The notes under the pieces are model-generated. The model was not told the origin of the DNA. It did no database searches and was given only the letters and a program-made list of their open reading frames with translations. A stretch of 9,447 nt of DNA from an uncultured Alphaproteobacteria bacterium (GTDB lineage: Bacteria; Pseudomonadota; Alphaproteobacteria; Reyranellales; Reyranellaceae). The DNA lies in NCBI GenBank assembly GCA_903929895.1, contig CAIYWM010000744.1, positions 1-9,447 on the forward strand, given 5' to 3'. Positions 1 through 6,615 of the stretch are shown here, one piece after another (positions within the stretch are counted from its first letter, which is position 1; each line of letters begins with the position of its first letter). The position numbers and the translations under genes were made by a program.

Positions 1-631
1 CGCCGCGCATGAAGCGGGTGTAGCCGCCGAGCTGGACGAGGGTGAGGGTGAGGACCGGCAGCGCCAGATGGCGGAGCTGCTCGGTCAGTGCCAAGGACCA
101 GGGCATGCCGGGGCGGATGTCCGCCATGCCGCCGGCCGGAAGCCAGCCCAGTTTCACGGCGAACAGGGTGATCAGCAGCAGCGCCAGCCAGAACGGCGGT
201 GCGGAGATACCGCCGAAGCACAGGAGATTGATCAGGTAGTCGGCCCGGCTGCGCGGATGGGCGGCCGCCCACATGCCGAGCGGCAGGGCGATCGCTACCG
301 AGATCACGAAGGCAAGGCTGGCCAGCAGCAGCGTGTTGAGAAGGCGCGGCCATAGCACCGTCAGCACCGGCTGGCCGAAGGAGCGCGAGTAGCCGAAATT
401 GCCCTGCAGCGCCTGCAGGAGCCAGGCGAGGTATCGCTCGAGCAGTGGCTTGTCGAGACCGTAGGCGGCGCGCAGGCGCGCGGCGTCCTGACTGGTCATG
501 GTCGGATCGCCCGAGATCATCATGTCGATCGGATCGCCCGGCATCAGCCCGATCAGCAGATAGACGACGAGGCTCATCAGGAGGAGCGTGACGGCGGTCT
601 GGACGCCGCGCGCCACGAAATAGCGGCTCAT
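1..631 (-). CDS. Peptide-type ABC transporter permease, DppB/OppB family (3' part missing)
   Basis: Inner-membrane permease of a peptide/nickel-class ABC importer. It would form the translocation pore with a second permease that is probably just beyond the left edge. 210 codons are visible; the family is usually about 310-340 aa, so the C-terminal third, including the EAA loop that contacts the ATPase, lies outside the window. Visible landmarks are an N-terminal membrane helix (residues about 9-30), the family's PGDP segment at 31-34, a periplasmic stretch with AYGLDKPLLERY (56-67) and GNFGYSRSF (78-86), a second helix (about 99-120), a helix with PPFWLALLLI (145-154), the LPAGG turn (164-168) and HLALPVLTL (188-196). 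The start is the ATG at 629-631, preceded by AGGA at 639-642. It follows the substrate-binding gene by 28 nt on the same strand, the standard order for these cassettes. The substrate (peptide, opine, other) cannot be read from the sequence. Confidence 0.93.
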   Translation of the reverse strand, partial: MSRYFVARGVQTAVTLLLMSLVVYLLIGLMPGDPIDMMISGDPTMTSQDAARLRAAYGLDKPLLERYLAWLLQALQGNFGYSRSFGQPVLTVLWPRLLNTLLLASLAFVISVAIALPLGMWAAAHPRSRADYLINLLCFGGISAPPFWLALLLITLFAVKLGWLPAGGMADIRPGMPWSLALTEQLRHLALPVLTLTLVQLGGYTRFMRG

Positions 632-659
632 GCCCTCATCCTGGCGATCTTGCCGTCAT

Positions 660-2318
660 CTAGTTTTCCCAGTGCCACAGCTCGACCCACAAGGTCGAGC
701 TGTTGAGCGTGCCAGTCGGCGTCACGCCCTTGAGTGGTTTGGGGATCACGAAGGGATCGACACGGAAGAACAGTGGCAGGGAGGGCAGGTCGTCGGCCGC
801 CAGCTTCTGGATCTCGGCGAATAGGGCGCGCCGCTTGACGGCGTCAAGTTCCCGCTCGGCAGCGTCGAGCGCCTTGTCCATCTCGGGATTGGCATAGCCC
901 GGATAGTTCTGCCCGCTCCAGCCGTTGGCGGCCGAGGGAATCTCCTTGGAATGGAGCGACGAGCGCGGAACGCCCTCCGGCCGCTGTACCCAGGCGTACA
1001 TGCCGAGGCCGCCGTAAGTCCGCTTGCCCATCGCATCGAAGAAGATGCGCGGCGTCTCGGCCTTGAGGCGCACCTCGATACCGACCTGGCGGAGCTGGCT
1101 CTGGATCACCTGCGCCACCAGCTCGCGCACGCGGTTGCCCGCGGTCGTGCCTAGCTCGATCGACAGCTTCTCGCCTGCCGCATTGTGGCGGACGTTGTTG
1201 CGGAAGGTGGAGAATCCCGCCTCGTCGAGCAGCTTGCGGGCCGCCGCAGGGTCGTAGCCATACTGGCGGGCGGCAGGGCTGAACATCGGATCGAGGTCAC
1301 TGATGCCGCCATGGGCGATCGGCTGCTTGCCCTCGAAGAGTTTCTCCGAGATGGCCTTGCGGTCGATGGCCAGCAACATGGCCTGGCGCACCCGCCGGTC
1401 GGCCAGCAGCTTGTTGTCGAGGTTGACGTCGATATGCTCCCAGATCAGCGCCGGCTTGTAGACGACGTTGTACTTGTCCTTGTGGCGCTTCTCGAAGGCG
1501 ATGGCCTGGTCGAGCGACAGGCCGAGCTCGCCCAGCACATAGTCGACGCTGCCCGACAGCAGGTTGGCTTCCAGCGCCGCGGTGTTCTCGATAATGCGCA
1601 CGGTGATGCGCTTGAAATGCGGCTTCTCGCCCGTCCAGGTCGGATTCTGCTCCAGCACGACCCGGCTGCCCGGAACGATCTCGGTGAGGCGGAAGGGGCC
1701 GAAGGCGAGGCCGGGATTGGTCGTTTGGGTGTCGTAGGCGGTCTTGTTGCGATACTCGGCTGGATTGGCGTCGAAGATCGGCTTCTCGATGTGCGCCGGC
1801 AGCAACTGCAGGCCGATGCTGTTGTAGTCGAAGGTGACGCGGTCGATCGTCATGGTGAAGCGACGGTCGTCCTTCACGTCGAGCTTGATGATCCGTTTGT
1901 AACCCTCTGAAGAGGCCACCCCCGACAGCGGGTGCTGCCCGACTTCCAGGGTGAAGGCCACGTCCTTGGCCGACACGGGAGTGCCGTCACCCCAGCGCAT
2001 GTCGCGCAGCTCGACGTCGATCTCCATGCCTTTCTTGCCATCGGCAAGATCGACCACGCGAGCCTTGCCGTTCTCGATGGTGGGCAGTTCGGTGCAGACA
2101 AGGCAGACGAGCTTCCAGTCGGCGTCGTAGGCCGTGACCGGCCGTGCGGTCATGTTGGCGATCAGCGACTTGGCCAGCATGGAACTGATGATCGGGTTCC
2201 AGGTCCCCGGCATCTGCGTCATGGCGACGACGAGTTCGTCCTTGGCCTGCGCCATGACGGCGGCAGGAGAGGCGAGGGCGCCGAGCGCCAGCACGGTCGA
2301 GAGGAGGCGGCGGATCAT
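660..2318 (-). CDS. ABC transporter substrate-binding protein, family 5 (peptide/nickel type)
   Basis: A 552-aa periplasmic solute-binding protein of the SBP_bac_5 class, delivering a ligand to the permease encoded immediately downstream. Residues 1-24 form a Sec signal peptide: MIRR, a hydrophobic core, then a VMAQA cleavage region. It has no lipobox, so it should be soluble in the periplasm. Family landmarks are WGDGTPVSAKDVAFTLE (109-125), FGPFRLTEIVPGSRVVLEQN (206-225) and the most diagnostic block VRQAMLLAIDRKAISEKLF (310-328), followed by YGYDPAAARKLLDEAGF (353-369). The length matches the family (about 500-600 aa). The start is the ATG at 2316-2318, chosen because it gives a proper signal peptide; the Shine-Dalgarno is poor (GGCGGA only one base from the ATG). 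An unusual C72-x-x-C75 pair lies in the N-terminal lobe. The ligand is unknown: the family covers di/oligopeptides, nickel, opines, sugars and others. Confidence 0.95.
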   Translation of the reverse strand: MIRRLLSTVLALGALASPAAVMAQAKDELVVAMTQMPGTWNPIISSMLAKSLIANMTARPVTAYDADWKLVCLVCTELPTIENGKARVVDLADGKKGMEIDVELRDMRWGDGTPVSAKDVAFTLEVGQHPLSGVASSEGYKRIIKLDVKDDRRFTMTIDRVTFDYNSIGLQLLPAHIEKPIFDANPAEYRNKTAYDTQTTNPGLAFGPFRLTEIVPGSRVVLEQNPTWTGEKPHFKRITVRIIENTAALEANLLSGSVDYVLGELGLSLDQAIAFEKRHKDKYNVVYKPALIWEHIDVNLDNKLLADRRVRQAMLLAIDRKAISEKLFEGKQPIAHGGISDLDPMFSPAARQYGYDPAAARKLLDEAGFSTFRNNVRHNAAGEKLSIELGTTAGNRVRELVAQVIQSQLRQVGIEVRLKAETPRIFFDAMGKRTYGGLGMYAWVQRPEGVPRSSLHSKEIPSAANGWSGQNYPGYANPEMDKALDAAERELDAVKRRALFAEIQKLAADDLPSLPLFFRVDPFVIPKPLKGVTPTGTLNSSTLWVELWHWEN

Positions 2319-2345
2319 GTCCGCCGCACCGTAGCAAAGAGGTGG

Positions 2346-3122
2346 CTAGCGGCCCAGCGCGCGTGACGGCGGGCGGCCGCCATGGCTGGCTGACCACTTC
2401 TCCGGCGCCTCCAGGAAGGCGCGAGTCTCGGTCAGGCCCATCTCGTCAAAATACTTATGCTTTTCGGCCGCTTCCAGCGCGTCCCACCAGGTGGCCAGCG
2501 CATGCAGCTTCACGCCGGCCGCGGCCAGCATCTCGATGCTCTGCGGGAAGATGCCGTAGTGGAAGACCACGAAACAGTCCGTGACCTTCGCCTCGGCCTT
2601 CTTCAGCGCCTCGATGAAGACCAGCTTGCTGCCGCCGTCGGTCGCGAGGTCCTCGACCAGCAGGACGCGCTTGCCGGGCTTCAACTCGCCCTCGATCTGC
2701 GCCATCCGCCCGAAACCCTTGGGCTGCTTGCGCACGTAGATCATCGGCTTCTTGGAAAGGGCAGCCAGAAAGGCGGCAAAGGGGATGCCCGCGGTCTCAC
2801 CGCCGGCCACCACGTCGATCTTGTTCCAGCCGATCGCCTTATCGATCGCTTTGTAAGCGTGCGCCATGATCTTGGCCCGGGCTTCAGGGAACGAGATGAT
2901 CTTGCGGCAGTCGATGTAGACCGGGCTCGCCCGGCCCGAGGTGAAGATGTACGGGTTGTCGGGCCGGCAATGGATGGCCTCGATCTCCAGCAGGAGACGG
3001 GCGGTGTCGCGCGCTTCCGGCGTGCCGCTGGCTCGGTCCGAATTCGCCTTTTCCGTCAACTTCTTGGCGGCCTTGGCTGCGGGCGCAGTTTCAGTCGACT
3101 TGGCCTTCTTCTTCGTCGCCAT
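2346..3122 (-). CDS. pyrE: Orotate phosphoribosyltransferase
   Basis: Cytoplasmic enzyme converting orotate plus PRPP to orotidine 5'-monophosphate, step five of de novo pyrimidine synthesis. The PRPP-binding signature is at 155-166 (LLVEDLATDGGS), with the adjacent acidic pair E157/D158. The catalytic-loop lysine region is YVRKQPKGFGR (129-139), and FTSGRASPVYIDCRKI (60-75) is the typical orotate/PRPP N-terminal block. It is 258 aa, longer than the usual 210-230. The excess is a Lys/Ala-rich N-terminal extension (about residues 1-35: MATKKKAKSTE onward), probably disordered. I start at the ATG at 3120-3122, which has a GGGGGA stretch 10 nt upstream (3133-3138). A GTG at 3138-3140 would add six residues but has no ribosome site. 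It ends 27 nt before the substrate-binding gene on the same strand, with no hairpin between them, so cotranscription is plausible. Product identity is secure. Confidence 0.97.
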   Translation of the reverse strand: MATKKKAKSTETAPAAKAAKKLTEKANSDRASGTPEARDTARLLLEIEAIHCRPDNPYIFTSGRASPVYIDCRKIISFPEARAKIMAHAYKAIDKAIGWNKIDVVAGGETAGIPFAAFLAALSKKPMIYVRKQPKGFGRMAQIEGELKPGKRVLLVEDLATDGGSKLVFIEALKKAEAKVTDCFVVFHYGIFPQSIEMLAAAGVKLHALATWWDALEAAEKHKYFDEMGLTETRAFLEAPEKWSASHGGRPPSRALGR

Positions 3123-3167
3123 GCTGCTTTTTTCCCCCACGCCGCTTGCGACAAAATGACGGCCGTG

Positions 3168-3196
3168 TGTTTAGCGTCCATGCACCGGACCGGCAA
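3168..3196 (-). promoter_or_regulatory. Candidate sigma-70-like promoter for pyrE
   Basis: On the minus strand, TTGCCG (3191-3196) and TAAACA (3168-3173) are separated by exactly 17 nt. They match the -35 and -10 consensus at 4/6 and 3/6 positions. Transcription would begin near 3161 and leave a leader of about 40 nt before the pyrE ATG. The 112-nt gap between the TRIC gene stop and pyrE is the largest on this strand, which fits a promoter here. The match is weak, alphaproteobacterial promoters are divergent, and this is a guess from spacing. Confidence 0.25.
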
Positions 3197-3234
3197 GGGC
3201 GCGGCGGGCATTCTGGCGAGAAGAAGGCGGAAAA

Positions 3235-3864
3235 TTAGTCAGTTTCTGGATGAAACTTATGCCGGGTCACGGCAACGGGCAGGCGCCACCCTCGGTAGAT
3301 CGACATCAGCCGGAGGAACAGGCAGATGCCGGCGCCCGCCAGGGCCGTCGGGAGCATGGGCCAGCCCGCCCAGTACCCGAGGGAGATCGTGCCAGCGCCC
3401 GCGAGGGCTGCCACGGCGTAGAGTTCTGAGCGAAGGACCGTGGGGACCTGCAGGGTGAGCAGGTCGCGCGCTACCCCACCGCCGATGCAGGTCACTGTGC
3501 CCAGTATGGCCGCCATCAGGGGGTTGAGGCCGTAGAGCAGGGCCTTCTCGGTGCCGGTGACGGCGAACAGGCAGAGGCCGGCGGCGTCGAACAGGAGAAC
3601 CGGCGTGCGCAACCGGTCGATCAAGTCCGATGCGAAGAACCCTACCAGCCCTGCCGCTGCCGTCGCCGCGAGATAGCGCCAGTCCACGATGGCGGCCGGC
3701 GGCACGGCGCCGATCAGCAGGTCGCGTGCGAGTCCGCCGGCAACCCCGGCCAGCCAGGCGACGACCAGCACCCCGAATAAATCCAGCTGCTTTCGCACGC
3801 CCCGCGTGGCGCCACTGATGGCGAATACGAAGGTGGCGGCCAGATCCATTGCGTCGAACAACAT
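3235..3864 (-). CDS. Trimeric intracellular cation channel (TRIC/UPF0126) family membrane protein
   Basis: A 209-aa inner-membrane protein of about seven helices, built from an internal duplication typical of UPF0126 (older name: glycine transporter domain). Repeat 1 runs from about residue 6 to 76 and repeat 2 from about 92 to 162. The paired landmarks line up: FAISGATRGV (14-23) with FAVTGTEKAL (100-109), and GGLARDLL (43-50) with GGVARDLL (129-136). The glycine plus Arg-Asp motif forms the broken helix lining the pore in structurally known prokaryotic TRIC channels. The family conducts monovalent cations, mainly K+; the physiological role in bacteria is not settled. The start is the ATG at 3862-3864; a second ATG at residue 6 is possible, and neither has a good ribosome site. 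It is divergent from the DUF1345 gene across 62 nt and is followed by pyrE on the same strand 112 nt later. Confidence 0.92.
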   Translation of the reverse strand: MLFDAMDLAATFVFAISGATRGVRKQLDLFGVLVVAWLAGVAGGLARDLLIGAVPPAAIVDWRYLAATAAAGLVGFFASDLIDRLRTPVLLFDAAGLCLFAVTGTEKALLYGLNPLMAAILGTVTCIGGGVARDLLTLQVPTVLRSELYAVAALAGAGTISLGYWAGWPMLPTALAGAGICLFLRLMSIYRGWRLPVAVTRHKFHPETD

Positions 3865-3926
3865 GCCGGGACTTTACAGCGATTGCCGTCCGCCGCCGAG
3901 ATGCCAGAGTGCGGTATGGAACCAGA

Positions 3927-4598
3927 ATGACCAAGTCGACCGTCCCACCCCGTGGCTTTCGCCGCTTCGTCCATGCCCGCACGAGGCTGCTGATCGCGCT
4001 GGCTGCTGGTCTCGTGCTGTTCCTGCTCCTCCCGCAGGACATCAGAATCGAAACGAGGGGGCTGCTCGCCTGGGATCTGACGGCCCTGGCCTACATCGTC
4101 ATGACGCTGGGCATGATCGCCAGGTCCACAGTGGAAACCTGCTACGCACGGGCCGCGTACTACGACGAAGGCGACTGGGTGATTCTCCTGGTGGTGATCG
4201 TGAGTGCCAGCGCAAGCTTTGCCACGATCTTTTCGGAACTTGCCGTTCTCAAGTCGCCGCACGGTCCCCTATGGCATGCCCTCGTGCTCACGGGCGCAAC
4301 CGTCGCCCTCTCGTGGACGTTCACACATCTCGTGTTCACCCTGCACTACGCCAACATCTACTATCGGCCGGACGATGACGGGCCGGGCGGCCTGGAATTC
4401 CCGGGCGACCGCCCGCCGGACTACGGCGACTTCCTCTACTACGCGTTCGTGATCGGCTGCGCGGCCCAGACCGGGGATGTCGGCACCGTCTCGCCGGCCA
4501 TGCGGCGCGTGACACTCGTCCACGGCATCGTTTCCTTCGTATTCAATACGGCGATCCTCGCCCTCACAATCAACGTCGGAGCGAGCCTCCTGTCATGA
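3927..4598 (+). CDS. DUF1345 family integral membrane protein
   Basis: A 223-aa membrane protein of about five helices (approximately 20-36, 48-66, 84-104, 118-140 and 195-222), plus a hydrophobic re-entrant-looking segment at about 168-182. Hallmarks of DUF1345 are HYANIYY (140-146), EFPGDRPPDYGDFLYYAFVI (157-176), QTGDVG (181-186) and the C-terminal MRRVTLVHGIVSFVFNTAIL (192-211). The order helix, short polar loop with TGDVG, then helix recalls the P-loop of two-helix ion channels, but no classical TVGYG filter is present, so a channel function is inference. The start is the ATG at 3927-3929. A TTG at 3849 would add 26 Arg-rich residues that do not resemble the family and would overlap the divergent TRIC start. 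The stop overlaps the tspO start in ATGA (4595-4598), implying translational coupling. Function unknown. Confidence 0.9.
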   Translation: MTKSTVPPRGFRRFVHARTRLLIALAAGLVLFLLLPQDIRIETRGLLAWDLTALAYIVMTLGMIARSTVETCYARAAYYDEGDWVILLVVIVSASASFATIFSELAVLKSPHGPLWHALVLTGATVALSWTFTHLVFTLHYANIYYRPDDDGPGGLEFPGDRPPDYGDFLYYAFVIGCAAQTGDVGTVSPAMRRVTLVHGIVSFVFNTAILALTINVGASLLS

Positions 4599-5092
4599 GC
4601 AGCAAACGTAGTGATCTCGGAACCGGCAGGGACATCCTTGCGCTCGTGCTCTTCGTCGGCATCTGCCTCGCCATCGGGGGGCTGGGCGGCGCCGTGACCA
4701 ACACCAGCGTGACGACCTGGTATTCGACGCTCGCCAAGCCATCGTTCAATCCCCCCAACTGGATCTTCGGCCCGGTCTGGACCACGCTCTACATCATGAT
4801 GGGCGTTGCGGCCTGGCGGGTGTGGCGAGCGACCGACCGCGATACCGCCCGCGGGCCGCTCGCGATCTTCGCCCTGCAGCTGGCGGTCAACCTGGGCTGG
4901 AGCGTCGCCTTCTTCGGGCTCCGCGACCCCGGGCTCGCAGTTGCGGTGATCCTCGTGCTCGACCTGTTGGTGCTGGCGACGGCGCTCATGTTCCGGCGAA
5001 TCGACGGTCCCGCGGCGATGCTGCTCGTGCCCTATCTGGCCTGGATCTCCTTCGCGACGATCCTGAACGTCACGATCTGGCGCCTCAACTAA
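4595..5092 (+). CDS. tspO: TspO/MBR family tryptophan-rich sensory protein
   Basis: A 165-aa five-helix membrane protein of the TspO/peripheral-benzodiazepine-receptor family, which binds porphyrins and, in some members, cholesterol-like ligands. In Rhodobacter it modulates tetrapyrrole-linked gene expression, and in other bacteria it is linked to stress. Family motifs are all visible: WYSTLAKPSFNPPNWIFGP (42-60) followed by VWTTLY (61-66), NLGWSVAFFG (99-108) and PYLAWISFATILN (146-158). The Trp residues W42, W56, W62, W102, W150 and W162 fit the 'tryptophan-rich' name. The length is normal, slightly extended at the N-terminus. The start ATG lies inside the DUF1345 stop (ATGA), so translation is probably coupled and the two products are likely made together. 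Its TAA stop (5090-5092) overlaps the stop of the convergent MFS gene. No haem or carotenoid biosynthesis gene is seen nearby in this window. Confidence 0.96.
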   Translation: MSSKRSDLGTGRDILALVLFVGICLAIGGLGGAVTNTSVTTWYSTLAKPSFNPPNWIFGPVWTTLYIMMGVAAWRVWRATDRDTARGPLAIFALQLAVNLGWSVAFFGLRDPGLAVAVILVLDLLVLATALMFRRIDGPAAMLLVPYLAWISFATILNVTIWRLN

Positions 5093-6534
5093 TGCTCGTG
5101 CGGGTGGCCGGCGGGCGTGTCGTGCTTGCTGATGTCGCCGCCGTCATCGGCCTTCAGTTCCATGAACACGACGGATGATGCGATCGTCATGATGCCCAGG
5201 ATCAGAAAGGCTCGCTCCACACCGTAGATCATCGCGCCTGCATGGGAGTGCATCTCGGCCGGGACGAACATCGCGGCGATCAGGGAAGCGCCGGCCACGC
5301 CAAAACTGATCGAAAGCTGCTGACCGGTGGACGCGATCGTACTGGCGCCGCTCGTCTGCGATCCGGAAACGTCGGCATAAACCAGCGTGTTCATGCTGGT
5401 GTATTGCATCGACGTGAACAGGCCGAGCACGAAGGCCTGCACCACGATGCGCCAGATCGGGGTCTCCGCGCCCACCGTGGCAAACGACATGATGAGCAGG
5501 CCGACCACGATCGTGTTGAAGACCAGCACGTTGCGATAGCCGAAGCGCGCCAGGATCGCCGGCATGAAGCTCTTGAGCCCGATCGAGGCGATGGCCTGGG
5601 GCAGGACCAGCAGGCCCGACTGGATCGGCGAGAAGCCGAGGCCGATCTGGTAGAGCAGGGGGAACAGGAACGGGATGCCGCCCAGACCCAGCCGGGTGAA
5701 GAACCCACCGTTCACGGCCGCCCGGAAGGTGCGAATCCGGAACAGGCCGAGATTGAGCAGCGGGAAGGCCGTCATCGTGGCGCGGATGCCGTAGCCCGCG
5801 AGCAGCACCGCCGCAACCGCGAGCAGCACGATCGCTTCCTGGCCGGTGAGCTTGTTGTCGCCGAAGACCTCAAGCACATAGGAGAGGAGTGCGATGCCGC
5901 CGCCGAACAGCACCAAGCCCAGCACGTCCAGCGGATGGGTCTTCTCCTCGCGATAGTCCGGCAGGTAGCGGCCAACGAAGTAGAGTCCCACCAGTCCGAC
6001 CGGGATGTTGACGAAGAAGACGATGCTCCAGTGCAGCCAGTGGACGATGGCGCCGCCTGCCACCGGCCCGATCATCGGGCCGATCAGACTCGGGATGGCG
6101 ACGAAGCTCATGGCCCTGACCAGATCGGCCTTCCCGTAGGTGCGCGCGAGCGTCATGCGGCCGACCGGCATCATCATGGCTCCGCCCGCACCCTGCAGAA
6201 CGCGGCAGGCCACCAGCATCTCAAGGCTGGTCGAGAGGCCACAGAGCAGTGATCCGAAGCAGAAAAGGGCAATCGCCGCCACGAAGACGCGGCGCGTCCC
6301 GAACCGGTCCGCCATCCAGCCGCTCACCGGAATGAACACGGCAAGACTCAACGTATAGCTGGCCAGCACCGATTTCACGTCGAGGGGCGTCACGTCCATG
6401 GCCTGGGCGATGGCCGGCACCGCGGTGTTCAGGATGGTCGTGTCGAGCGACTGCATGAAGAACGCCACGGCGACCAGCCAGGGCAGCAGTCGCTTGATGC
6501 TGTCGTCGGGGAGAGGGGGCGAAGGCGCGCTCAT
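5089..6534 (-). CDS. DHA2 family (EmrB/QacA type) MFS multidrug exporter
   Basis: A 481-aa drug:H+ antiporter of the 14-helix DHA2 class, in the inner membrane. The DHA2-specific helix-1 motif LDTTILNTAVPAIA is at 30-43. MFS motif A, GWMADRFGTRRVF, is at 72-84, the motif B region RVLQGAGGAMMMP at 111-123, and antiporter motif C, GPMIGPVAGG, at 152-161, followed by FVNIPVGL (174-181). Hydrophobic segments continue evenly to about residue 460. EmrB-like pumps usually work with an EmrA membrane-fusion protein and an outer-membrane factor, but neither is encoded here, so it may act alone or with distant partners. The start is the ATG at 6532-6534 with GGAGGA seven bases upstream; an upstream extension of 15 residues lacks such a site. 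The C-terminus is a short hydrophilic tail with four His in its last 11 residues. The substrate is unknown. No regulator gene is adjacent. Confidence 0.95.
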   Translation of the reverse strand: MSAPSPPLPDDSIKRLLPWLVAVAFFMQSLDTTILNTAVPAIAQAMDVTPLDVKSVLASYTLSLAVFIPVSGWMADRFGTRRVFVAAIALFCFGSLLCGLSTSLEMLVACRVLQGAGGAMMMPVGRMTLARTYGKADLVRAMSFVAIPSLIGPMIGPVAGGAIVHWLHWSIVFFVNIPVGLVGLYFVGRYLPDYREEKTHPLDVLGLVLFGGGIALLSYVLEVFGDNKLTGQEAIVLLAVAAVLLAGYGIRATMTAFPLLNLGLFRIRTFRAAVNGGFFTRLGLGGIPFLFPLLYQIGLGFSPIQSGLLVLPQAIASIGLKSFMPAILARFGYRNVLVFNTIVVGLLIMSFATVGAETPIWRIVVQAFVLGLFTSMQYTSMNTLVYADVSGSQTSGASTIASTGQQLSISFGVAGASLIAAMFVPAEMHSHAGAMIYGVERAFLILGIMTIASSVVFMELKADDGGDISKHDTPAGHPHEH

Positions 6535-6541
6535 GTCGAAT

Positions 6542-6547
6542 TCCTCC
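6542..6547 (-). promoter_or_regulatory. Shine-Dalgarno of the MFS exporter gene
   Basis: GGAGGA on the minus strand, seven bases before the ATG at 6532-6534. It fixes the start of the exporter and rules out the longer upstream reading, which would begin at 6579. Confidence 0.85.
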
Positions 6548-6604
6548 GCAGTCTGGCCCCGGACCGGTGCCGGACGCAATGCACCGCTTCGTATAGGGTG
6601 GGAC

Positions 6605-6610
6605 AGGAGG
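6605..6610 (+). promoter_or_regulatory. Shine-Dalgarno of the DUF333 gene
   Basis: AGGAGG five bases before the ATG at 6616-6618. It decides in favour of this start over an in-frame start at 6598, which would place charged residues (MGQEAC) before the signal peptide. Confidence 0.85.
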
Positions 6611-6615
6611 CCTGC

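Noticed and set aside
1185..1910. A 241-codon plus-strand frame opposite the substrate-binding protein
   Set aside because: Antisense shadow; the minus strand holds an intact SBP_bac_5 protein with a signal peptide.
2457..3458. A 333-codon plus-strand frame spanning pyrE and the TRIC gene end
   Set aside because: It crosses two well-supported minus-strand genes and the gap between them and shows no family features.
3849..3926. N-terminal extension of the DUF1345 protein from a TTG
   Set aside because: The added residues are Arg-rich, unlike the family, and would overlap the start of the divergent TRIC gene; the ATG at 3927 gives a normal-length protein.
5242..6252. A 336-codon plus-strand frame opposite the MFS exporter
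   Set aside because: Composition is Arg/Glu/His/Gln-rich low-complexity shadow coding; the opposite strand has clear MFS motifs and a ribosome site.
6557..6573. CCGG-rich near-palindrome around ACCGGT between the MFS and DUF333 genes, as a possible operator
   Set aside because: Only the central six bases are fully symmetric and the flanks mismatch; in DNA this GC-rich such a match is expected by chance, and no regulator gene is adjacent.
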